This document shows, one piece after another, positions 6,913 to 13,869 of a DNA stretch of 14,327 nucleotides (position 1 is its first letter; every line of letters starts with the position of its first letter). The translations under genes and the position numbers were made by a program. The notes below the pieces were generated by a model. That model saw nothing but the letters and a program-made list of their open reading frames with translations, had not been told where the DNA came from and did not search any database. The stretch lies in assembly GCA_964565715.1 (NCBI GenBank), contig CAZMGG010000139.1, forward strand, positions 1 to 14,327, read 5' to 3'. The stretch comes from CAZMGG01 sp964565715 (GTDB lineage Bacteria; Planctomycetota; UBA1135; UBA2386).

Positions 6913-7069
6913 GAAGGGAGGATAGCTCGCTGCCCCGTGCCTGCGTTACTGCGGATCCGGCCGATCGCCGACCCCCCCATGCCATGGGTATCACATAGGG
7001 ATCCGCTGCCGGCACGGCGCCGCCTTCGTCCTTCCGTTCGTGCCGCCCGCCCGCGATCCTCCTGCACCG
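6913..7069. promoter_or_regulatory. Divergent intergenic region with nested inverted repeats
   Basis: This 157-base stretch separates the leftward gene starting at 6912 from the rightward rRNA methyltransferase starting at 7070, so promoters for both should lie here. It holds the most AT-rich patch of the area (GTATCACATAG, 6988-6998), a palindrome CCCATG-C-CATGGG (6976-6988), and around it an 8-bp inverted repeat, GCGGATCC (6951-6958) and GGATCCGC (6999-7006). No convincing -35/-10 pair could be assigned on either strand. A shared operator is possible but not shown. Confidence 0.35.
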
Positions 7070-8221
7070 ATGCTTCCCGAGCTGCACCTGAAGGTCCGCG
7101 CCACCGGCCGCCACCCGTGGTTCTTCCGCAAGATGATCCGGAAGCCCGAGCGATCGCTGCCCGCCGGCGGGGCGGTGCTGGTGCGCGACCGGACCGGCCG
7201 TGCGATCGGCACCGGCTTCTACAACCCGCGCACCGAGCTGGCCCTGCGCATGCTGGCCGACACGCCGGTGGAGGACGTCGAGGCCCTGCTGCTGCGGCGC
7301 CTGGACGAGGCGCTCGGCCTGCGCACCGGGCTGCTCGACCTCGACCGCGTCACCGATGCCTACCGCGTGGTGCACGCCGAGGGCGACGGCATCCCGGCCC
7401 TGGTGCTGGATCGCTTCGGGCCGGCGCTGGTGGCGCAGGTCGGCTCGCTCGGCACGTTCCAGCACATGGAGGCGCTCGGGCAGCACCTGCTGCGGCGGCT
7501 GCCGCAGGCGCGGCTGGTGCTGGTGCCGAGCCGCGACGGCGAGGAGCGCGAGGGCATCGACCGGCTGCCGCCGCCGCGGCCCCTCGACCTGGAGGTGCGC
7601 GAGCACGAGCTGCACTTCGCCGTGCAGGCCGGCGGCGGCCACAAGACCGGCTTCTTCGCCGACCAGCGCGACAACCGGCTGCTGCTGCGGGGCCTCGCCC
7701 GCGATCGCCGGGTGCTGGACCTGTGCTGCTACACCGGCGGCTTCGCCTGCAACGCGGCGCTGGGCGGCGCCCGCTCGGTGCGCGCCGCCGACCTCGACCA
7801 GGCGGTGGTGACGGTGGCCCGCGACAACCTGCGGCGCAACAAGCTGCGCGGCGACGTCGAGCACGGCGATGCGTTCGACGTCCTGCGCGAGCTGAAGAAG
7901 GGCAGCGTCGACCTGCTGGTGCTGGATCCGCCCAAGTGGGTGGCCGCGCCGGCCGACCTGGAGGCCGGCCTGCAGCGCTACCGCGATCTCAACCGGCTGG
8001 CCTTCGAACGGCTGCCGGCGGGCGGCCTGCTCTTCACCTGCTCGTGCTCGGGCAGCGTGTCCGAGGACGCCTTCCTGCGGATGCTGCGGCTGGCGGCGGC
8101 CGACGCCGGCGTCGACGCGCAGGTGCTGCGGGTGCGCGGCGCCGGCCCGGATCATCCGGTGGCGCTGGAATGCCCCGAGACGCGCTACCTGAAGGCGGTG
8201 CTGCTGCAGGTGCGCCGGTGA
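7070..8221 (+). CDS. rlmI: RlmI-type 23S rRNA (cytosine-C5) methyltransferase
   Basis: The 383-residue protein has the family layout. An N-terminal PUA RNA-binding domain (LHLKVRATGRHPWFF, 6-19, to about 65) and a linker domain precede a SAM-dependent Rossmann domain. The latter shows HKTGFFADQRDNR (191-203), SAM-binding DLCCYTGGF (217-225), the acidic D241 near the ribose, DPPKW (286-290), and TCSCS (323-327) bearing the putative catalytic cysteine. E. coli RlmI (396 residues) makes m5C1962 in 23S rRNA; a paralogous target cannot be excluded. The ATG at 7070 starts exactly at the PUA domain; a GTG at 7040 would add ten residues without family support. There is no Shine-Dalgarno sequence, but a CCTCC tract lies 7 bases upstream (7058-7062). 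Its TGA overlaps the GTG of the CoA pyrophosphatase gene. Confidence 0.88.
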   Translation: MLPELHLKVRATGRHPWFFRKMIRKPERSLPAGGAVLVRDRTGRAIGTGFYNPRTELALRMLADTPVEDVEALLLRRLDEALGLRTGLLDLDRVTDAYRVVHAEGDGIPALVLDRFGPALVAQVGSLGTFQHMEALGQHLLRRLPQARLVLVPSRDGEEREGIDRLPPPRPLDLEVREHELHFAVQAGGGHKTGFFADQRDNRLLLRGLARDRRVLDLCCYTGGFACNAALGGARSVRAADLDQAVVTVARDNLRRNKLRGDVEHGDAFDVLRELKKGSVDLLVLDPPKWVAAPADLEAGLQRYRDLNRLAFERLPAGGLLFTCSCSGSVSEDAFLRMLRLAAADAGVDAQVLRVRGAGPDHPVALECPETRYLKAVLLQVRR

Positions 8222-8790
8222 ACGTCGACGACGCGGCGCTGCGGCGGCTGCTGCCGCCGCCGGCCGACTGGCAGCGCACGACCCAGCGGCTGGCGGCGGT
8301 GCTGCTGCCGCTGCAGCGCCGCTCCGGCCGGGACCACGTGCTGTTCACCGTGCGGCCCGCGCACCTGCCGTCGCATCCCGGGCAGATCTCGTTCCCCGGC
8401 GGCGCCCGGCAGCGCGACGAGTCGCCGTTGCAGTGCGCCCTGCGCGAGACTGCTGAGGAGCTCGGCATCGCGCCGGAGCTGGTCACCGTGTTCGGCGGCC
8501 TGCCGGCGCGGCCCAGCACCTCGGGCTTCCGCGTGCACGCCCTGGTCGGCCGCATCGCCGAGGACGCGGTGCTGGTCCCGGACCCGGGCGAGGTGGACCG
8601 CCTGCTGGCGGTACCGTTCGGCGAGCTGCGGCAGGAGGCCCGCTGGCGCGAACGGCGGCCGCCGGCGCGGCCCGACGGCACCGGGTATCCGCCGAGCCCC
8701 CACTACGAGGCCGGCCCGGACGTGATCTGGGGGCTGACCGGCCGGCTGTGCCGGGACTTCCTCGACCTGCTGGGCGGCGCGGCTCAGTAG
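8218..8790 (+). CDS. nudL: NudL-type CoA pyrophosphatase (Nudix family)
   Basis: The 190-residue protein contains the UPF0035-type signature VLFTVRPAHLPSHPGQISF followed by PGG (residues 41-62), running into a full Nudix box at 62-84 (G62, E68, R76-E77, E80-E81, G83). This combination marks the CoA pyrophosphatase subfamily, which cleaves coenzyme A and its derivatives to 3',5'-ADP and 4'-phosphopantetheine in a Mg2+- or Mn2+-dependent reaction. The GTG at 8218 overlaps the TGA of the methyltransferase gene (GTGA, 8218-8221), with AGGTG at 8208-8212 as a weak ribosome-binding site inside that gene. The TAG at 8788-8790 lies within the opposing gene, whose stop is 8784-8786, a 7-base tail-to-tail overlap. 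It differs in subfamily from the other Nudix protein encoded at 2125-2616. Confidence 0.88.
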   Translation: MNVDDAALRRLLPPPADWQRTTQRLAAVLLPLQRRSGRDHVLFTVRPAHLPSHPGQISFPGGARQRDESPLQCALRETAEELGIAPELVTVFGGLPARPSTSGFRVHALVGRIAEDAVLVPDPGEVDRLLAVPFGELRQEARWRERRPPARPDGTGYPPSPHYEAGPDVIWGLTGRLCRDFLDLLGGAAQ

Positions 8791-11306
8791 ATGACGATGC
8801 CCTCGCCGCCGTTGCTCAGCGCGACCCCGAAGCCGTTGGCGGCGGCATCGAACATGCCGTACTGCAGGTAGAAGCGCATCCCGTAGAAGAGCGGGTTGGC
8901 CGGCGTCACGAAGCCGAAGGTGTCGGTGCCGCTGCCCTGGAACGACACGAAGGTCACCTCCACCGACACCAGCTGCTGGCAGCCGGGCATGTTCATCGAG
9001 CCGAGGTCGCGCGGCAGCGGCACGCCGAACCAGCTGGTGTCGCTCAGCCCCATGAACATCACGCCCACCGAGTTGGGCCGCAGCCCGGTCATCTGCACCC
9101 GGAACTGGCTGCACATGCGGGGTGGCAGGTCCGGCGACATCACCGGCACGAAGCCCGCCGCGCCGCAGCCGGCGCCGAAGGTGCGGAAGCCCTGCAGGCC
9201 GGCGTTGCCGTCGATGCGGGCGACGATGCCCTCGCCGGCGCCCATCGACGCGGTCTGGAACGTGCCGCCGGTGGTCGGCGCCGTGGTGGCCGCGGTGCTG
9301 CCGACCACCGTGATCTGGCCGTTGGCGGTGCGGGCCACGCCGTGCAGCCGGTCGTCGCCGCCGCCGCAGCCGTCGAAGTAGCTGGCGTAGCGGATCGCGC
9401 CGCTGCCGAGCGCCGGGTCGACGACCAGCACCAGGCCGCTCACGCCGCCGTGCGGCGCACCCTGCACCGCGGTCGTGGTCACCGCCAGGTCGGTGGAGGT
9501 CGTGCTGCCGCAGATGGCGACGATGCCGCTGCCCGGGTCGCGCACGAACGCGCGCAACTCGTCGTCGCCGCCGGCCCCCAGGTAGCTCATCCACAGCACC
9601 GCCGCCAGCCCGGACTGCCCCGGGTTGAGCCGCGCGATCAGGCCCGAGCGCTGGCCCGGGTTGCTGCCCATGGCGGCGTTCAGGCTGGTCGGCCAGTTGG
9701 TGGAGGTGGTGTTGCAGATCGCCGTGAAGAAGCCGTTCGGATCCAGCTCCAGGCGCAGGTCGGTGTCGTTGCCGTTGCCGCCGAACCAGCTGGCGTAGAT
9801 CAGCCCGGCCTGGCCGGCCTGGCTCGGCTGCAGGCAGACGATCAGGCCGCTGCTCTGGCCGCCCGGATTGGTGCTCTGGAAGGGCGTGGCGCTCAGCGGG
9901 GCCGTGGTGCTGTTGCTGGTCACGCCGATGGTGGCGATGCCATTGCTGTCGACGTGCAGGCTGTGCACCGCCTGCTCGTCGGCATCACCGCCGTACAGCG
10001 AGCTGTAGGTGAGATTGGCCGGCGAGTTGGCGCGGTTGAGGGTGGCCAGGAACACGTCGGCCTGCCCCCACAGGTTGTTCTGGAAGGCGTTGGCGGTGGC
10101 CGCCACGTTGGTGTTCGTGCGGCCGGCGATGTAGACCAGGTTGTTGTTGTCGGCCCAGACGTGGCCGTGGGTCTGGTCGCCGCCGAAGCCGTAGTAGGTG
10201 CCGAAGTCCAGGATCGTGCCCTGGGCGTTGAAGATCGCCGCGAACGTGTCCCAGCCGCCGCCGCGGTTGTTCTGGAAGGCGTTCGGGCTCACCGCCAGGT
10301 TCGGCGAGTTGGTGGCGCCGCCAAGCACGATCCGGTCCTGGGCGATGATCTGCAGGCTGTGCACCACGTCGTCGCCGTTGCCGCCGTAGTACGTGCAGGT
10401 CTGCAGCGCGCCGCCGTTGCTGGCGAACACCGCGACCACCGCGTCGACGCCGCCGAGGCCCAGCGGCCGGTAGGCGCCGAGCGTGGTCGGCAGGGTCGTG
10501 CTCCGCGTCGTGCCGGCGGTGACCACCCGGCCGGTGCTGTCCAGCGCCACGCAGTCGAGCTGGTCGTCCAGCGCGCCGCCGAAGAACGAGCCCCAGATCA
10601 GGCCCGGGTCCACCACCAGGCCCTGGCTGCCGTCCCAGCCATCCACGGCGAAGCCGAAGTGGTCATGGTCCAGCACCACGAAGCGGCTGGCGAGGTCGGT
10701 GCGATGGTCGCCGGGCCCGGCCATCCAGGTGCGCGGCGGCGTCTGCCGGAACGGCCCCAGGTCGGTGTCGAGGATCAGCGAGCCGTCGGCATCCAGGCGC
10801 AGGCCGCGATGGCCGGCGACGCGCACCACCACGCGGGCGAGATCGGCGCCCGGGCGCAGTTCGACGTCGTAGCACGGGACGCCATCGCGCTCGGCGAGCA
10901 CGATGTCGGTGCCCGGGTAGACCTCGCGCAGGCGCGCGCGATGGAAGGAATCGACGCCGCTGGCCCACCGCGTCGGGTCGTTGCCGACGAGCCACGTCCG
11001 CTGCACGCCGGTGCGATCGGCGGCGTCCGCCTCCCAGCGACCCTCGCCGCCGGCGAAGCGGAGCGACAGCGCGACGCCCAGCGCCGGCTCGTCGCCGCGC
11101 GCCGGCCGTTCGGCCTGCACCCGCAGATCGGTGTCCAGCGCCCACAGCGTCATGCCGCCGTCCTGGGCGCGGAAGCGGACCTCGGGCTGCCACTGGCCGC
11201 CGTTCTGGACCAGTTCGAAGGCCGGGCGCTGGCCCGCCGCCAGCGGCGGCTCCTGCGGCGACAGCAGAGACGAGACGACGACGCCCAACACGGAGAGGTG
11301 GGTCAT
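8784..11306 (-). CDS. Secreted SBBP-repeat seven-unit beta-propeller protein with FGAGC C-terminal domain
   Basis: The 840-residue protein begins with a short hydrophobic segment (residues 4-15) that looks like a weak signal peptide. An N-terminal region (about 28-235) opens with FELVQNGGQWQPEVRF, the pattern seen ahead of SBBP repeats (DUF7948-like). Residues of about 238-706 form seven units of about 67 residues, each starting near Y-x-S-Y-F-G-G-x-G-D-D (for example CTYYGGNGDDV, YASWFGGNGND, MSYLGAGGDD) and continuing with a G-x-T-x-S strand. Seven units fit one complete beta-propeller. A C-terminal domain from about 707 (FRTFGAGCGAAG) carries DTSWFGVPLPRDL and NPLFYGMRFYLQ. The protein is probably secreted or surface-associated; its ligand is unknown. 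The ATG at 11306 is the only start giving a signal-like segment. It is preceded by CCTCC (11316-11320), not a Shine-Dalgarno sequence. Its gene starts 157 bases after pheT. Confidence 0.88.
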   Translation of the reverse strand: MTHLSVLGVVVSSLLSPQEPPLAAGQRPAFELVQNGGQWQPEVRFRAQDGGMTLWALDTDLRVQAERPARGDEPALGVALSLRFAGGEGRWEADAADRTGVQRTWLVGNDPTRWASGVDSFHRARLREVYPGTDIVLAERDGVPCYDVELRPGADLARVVVRVAGHRGLRLDADGSLILDTDLGPFRQTPPRTWMAGPGDHRTDLASRFVVLDHDHFGFAVDGWDGSQGLVVDPGLIWGSFFGGALDDQLDCVALDSTGRVVTAGTTRSTTLPTTLGAYRPLGLGGVDAVVAVFASNGGALQTCTYYGGNGDDVVHSLQIIAQDRIVLGGATNSPNLAVSPNAFQNNRGGGWDTFAAIFNAQGTILDFGTYYGFGGDQTHGHVWADNNNLVYIAGRTNTNVAATANAFQNNLWGQADVFLATLNRANSPANLTYSSLYGGDADEQAVHSLHVDSNGIATIGVTSNSTTAPLSATPFQSTNPGGQSSGLIVCLQPSQAGQAGLIYASWFGGNGNDTDLRLELDPNGFFTAICNTTSTNWPTSLNAAMGSNPGQRSGLIARLNPGQSGLAAVLWMSYLGAGGDDELRAFVRDPGSGIVAICGSTTSTDLAVTTTAVQGAPHGGVSGLVLVVDPALGSGAIRYASYFDGCGGGDDRLHGVARTANGQITVVGSTAATTAPTTGGTFQTASMGAGEGIVARIDGNAGLQGFRTFGAGCGAAGFVPVMSPDLPPRMCSQFRVQMTGLRPNSVGVMFMGLSDTSWFGVPLPRDLGSMNMPGCQQLVSVEVTFVSFQGSGTDTFGFVTPANPLFYGMRFYLQYGMFDAAANGFGVALSNGGEGIVIY

Positions 11307-11378
11307 GACGGTGCGGGAGGGAGGGGTGGCGGGCGGGGCAGGCCCCATTTGGCCGAGCGCGCGGGGCGGTGTCCAGCC

Positions 11379-11399
11379 CCCTTGCCCGCCCGGCAAGGG
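11379..11399 (-). terminator. Possible terminator hairpin after pheT
   Basis: A perfect 8-bp inverted repeat (CCCTTGCC at 11379-11386, GGCAAGGG at 11392-11399) with a 5-base loop lies 65 bases past the pheT stop and about 70 bases before the start of the propeller gene. There is no T-tract on the leftward strand. It could end the pheST transcript or be a leader hairpin of the next gene. The rest of the 157-base gap (11307-11463) holds a pyrimidine-rich stretch before the ATG and nothing else I recognise. Confidence 0.35.
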
Positions 11400-11463
11400 C
11401 AACGGCCCGCGCCGTGACCGGGATCCACCGGCGGGATCGGCCCTTCGGCGCAGGTCCTGGGTG

Positions 11464-13869
11464 TCAGCCGCGCAGTTCGCAGCCGAGCCCGGCCGCCCGC
11501 TCGCGCACCGCGGTGATGTAGCGTGCCGCATCCTGGTCGTTCAGGGTCCGATCCGCCGCCAGCAGCACCACCGTGAAGTTCAGGCTCTTGTGGCCGGCCG
11601 GCACGCCGGTGCCGCGCCAGGCCTCGAACAGCGTCACGTCCTGCACCAGCTCGGGCGCGGCCTGCCGCAGCATCCCGGCGACGGCAGCGACCTGCACCGC
11701 TTCCGGCGCCAGCAGCGCCACGTCCACCGGGAACGCCGGATAGACCGCCAGCGGCCGGTAGGCGGCGGTCTGCCGGCCCTGGCCGAGCAGCGCACGCAGG
11801 TCCAGCGAGGCGATGGCGGTGGCGGCGGGCAGCTCGAGGGCCCGCTCGGCGTTCGGGTGCAGGCGGCCCACGTAGCCGACCACGGCGCCGCCGCGGCTGA
11901 TCGCCGCGGTGCGACCGGGGTGCACCCAGGGCAGGCCCTGGCCATCGTGCCGCGCCTCGATCGTCGCCGCGCAGCCGAGCCGCTGCAGCAGGACCAGCAG
12001 GCCCTCGCGCAGCTCGAAGTAGGGATCGGCGCCCTCGCGCCGGCTCCACACCAGGGCCAGTTCGCGCACCTCCGCCGGCAGCCGGTCGGCGTCGCGATGC
12101 TCCGGGTGATAGCCCTTGCCGTGCTCCAGCAGGCGCACCTCGGCGAAGTGGCGCAGGTTCTGCCGCACGTCGGGCAGGAGGCTCGGCAGCACGTGGCGGC
12201 GGATCCGGGCGGCCTCGGGCGCCACCGGGTTCTTCACCCGCAGATGCGGCTGGCCTGCGGCGCCGGTTCCGGCCACCAGCGCCTCGGTGGTGAACGAGTA
12301 GTTGTAGGCCTCGCAGAAGTGCAGCTCGGCGGTGGCCACCTCGACGGCGCGACGGGCCAGGAACAGCTCGTCCTCCCGCGGCGGCACCATCACCACCGAG
12401 CGCAACGGCACCGCCGGGATGTTGTCGTAGCGGAACATCCGGCCGACCTCCTCGATCAGGTCGTCCTCGATGGCGATGTCCTTGGTGGCGCGGAACGACG
12501 GCGGCCGGACCGTGAAGCCGTCGGCGGCGGGTGCCACCTCGAACTGCAGCGCGCCGAGGATGCTCTGCACCTGCGCGTCGGGCACGTGGTGGCCGAGCTT
12601 CAGGTCGAGCCGGGAGCGCCGCAGCGGGATCGGCTTCGGCTGGTAGTCGAAGCCCGCCGGGTCGCTGAGCGGCCCGGCGATCCGCGCCGACGGACAGAGG
12701 CGGTGCAGTTCGTGCCAGAACACGCCCAGCGCCAGTTCGGCGTTGCGCGGGTCCTGCGCCTTCTCGAAGCGGGCGCTGGCGTCGGTGCGGAGGCCGAGCC
12801 GCATGCTGGTGCGCCGGATGGTGGTGGCGTGGAAGCTGGCCGACTCGAGGAACAGGTCGGCGGTGCCGGCCTCGATCATGGTGCCCGCGCCGCCCATCAC
12901 GCCGGCCAGCGCCACCGGCTCGTCGTCGGCGCAGATCAGCAGGTCCTGGTCGGTGAGGCGCCGCTCCTGGCCGTCCAGGGTGCGCAGCGTCTCGCCGTTC
13001 CGCGCCATGCGCACGACGATGCCGCGGCCCTGCAGGCGCGTCCGGTCGAAGGCGTGCATCGGCTGGCCGAGGTCCAGCATCACGAAGTTGGTGAGGTCGA
13101 CCAGCAGGTTGATCGGCCGCTGACCCACCGCGGCGAGCAGCCACCGCAGCTCCACCGGCGAGGCGCCGGCCCGCACGTCCTGCAGCACCAGCCCGCAGTA
13201 GCGCGGGCACGCCTTCGGGTCGTCGATCCGCACCGGCACCTGCACGCCGGTCCTCGGCAGGGCCGGCAGCGCCGGCAGCGGCCGCAGCTCGCGGCCGTAG
13301 ATCGCCGCCAGCTCGCGGGCGAAGCCGAAGTGCCCCCACAGGTCCGGGCGGTGGTTGACCGACTTGTTGTCGATCTCCAGCACCTGGTCGCGCACCGGGG
13401 CCACGTCCACCAGCCGGGCGCCGGCTGGCAGGCCCGGATCCAGCACCAGGATGCCGTCGTGGGCCTCCGACAGGCCGAGCTCCTGCTCGGAGCAGATCAT
13501 GCCGAGCGACTCGACGCCGCGGATCTTCGCCCGCTGGATCGGCAGCGCGCCCTTGCCGCCGCTGGCCGGCAGGGTCGCGCCCGGCCGGATCACCGCCACC
13601 TTCTGGCCCACCGCGACGTTGCCGGCGCCGCACACGATCTGGCTCGGCGAGGCCTCGCCGAGGTCGACCTGGCAGACCGACAGCTTGTCGGCGTCGGGGT
13701 GCTTGTCGCGGACCACCACGTGGCCCACCACGATGTCGTCAAGGCCCGCGCCGATCTCGACCATCCCCTCCATCTCGGCGGTGCTCATGGTGAGATCCGC
13801 CAGGATCCGCTTCGGCTCGATGCCCTGCAGGTCGACGTGCCGCTGCAGCCAGCGCAGGGACAGCTTCAC
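11464..13869 (-). CDS. pheT: Phenylalanine-tRNA ligase beta subunit
   Basis: The 801-residue protein has the full bacterial PheT order. An N-terminal EMAP-like tRNA-binding region (from about 40, with KHPDADKLSVCQVDLGE at 56-72) is followed by the B3/B4 editing region containing DNKSVNHRPDLWGHFGFARE and VDLTNFVMLDLGQPMHAFD. Then come the B5 region ending IEDDLIEEVGRMFRYDNIP, a catalytic-like domain with VKNPVAPEAARIRRHVLPSLL, and a C-terminal FDX-ACB anticodon-binding domain over roughly the last 95 residues (YPAFPVDVALL to the end). With PheS it forms the alpha2-beta2 cytosolic enzyme that charges tRNA-Phe; the beta subunit also clears mischarged tyrosine. The GTG start at 13869 overlaps the pheS TGA (GTGA) and has a GGAGGT site 6 bases upstream inside pheS, so the subunits are translationally coupled. 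Confidence 0.97.
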   Translation of the reverse strand: MKLSLRWLQRHVDLQGIEPKRILADLTMSTAEMEGMVEIGAGLDDIVVGHVVVRDKHPDADKLSVCQVDLGEASPSQIVCGAGNVAVGQKVAVIRPGATLPASGGKGALPIQRAKIRGVESLGMICSEQELGLSEAHDGILVLDPGLPAGARLVDVAPVRDQVLEIDNKSVNHRPDLWGHFGFARELAAIYGRELRPLPALPALPRTGVQVPVRIDDPKACPRYCGLVLQDVRAGASPVELRWLLAAVGQRPINLLVDLTNFVMLDLGQPMHAFDRTRLQGRGIVVRMARNGETLRTLDGQERRLTDQDLLICADDEPVALAGVMGGAGTMIEAGTADLFLESASFHATTIRRTSMRLGLRTDASARFEKAQDPRNAELALGVFWHELHRLCPSARIAGPLSDPAGFDYQPKPIPLRRSRLDLKLGHHVPDAQVQSILGALQFEVAPAADGFTVRPPSFRATKDIAIEDDLIEEVGRMFRYDNIPAVPLRSVVMVPPREDELFLARRAVEVATAELHFCEAYNYSFTTEALVAGTGAAGQPHLRVKNPVAPEAARIRRHVLPSLLPDVRQNLRHFAEVRLLEHGKGYHPEHRDADRLPAEVRELALVWSRREGADPYFELREGLLVLLQRLGCAATIEARHDGQGLPWVHPGRTAAISRGGAVVGYVGRLHPNAERALELPAATAIASLDLRALLGQGRQTAAYRPLAVYPAFPVDVALLAPEAVQVAAVAGMLRQAAPELVQDVTLFEAWRGTGVPAGHKSLNFTVVLLAADRTLNDQDAARYITAVRERAAGLGCELRG

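Noticed and set aside
6989..6994. TATCAC as a -10 element for rlmI
   Set aside because: It matches only four of six consensus bases and no -35 sequence sits at the right spacing; too weak to call in this GC-rich context.
5422..8790. Long plus-strand open frame of 1122 codons
   Set aside because: It runs antisense to the amidotransferase and DUF5658-like genes and out of frame through rlmI before merging with the NudL frame. Composition is low-complexity Arg, Ala, Pro and Ser, typical of shadow frames in GC-rich DNA. Only 8218-8790 is coding.
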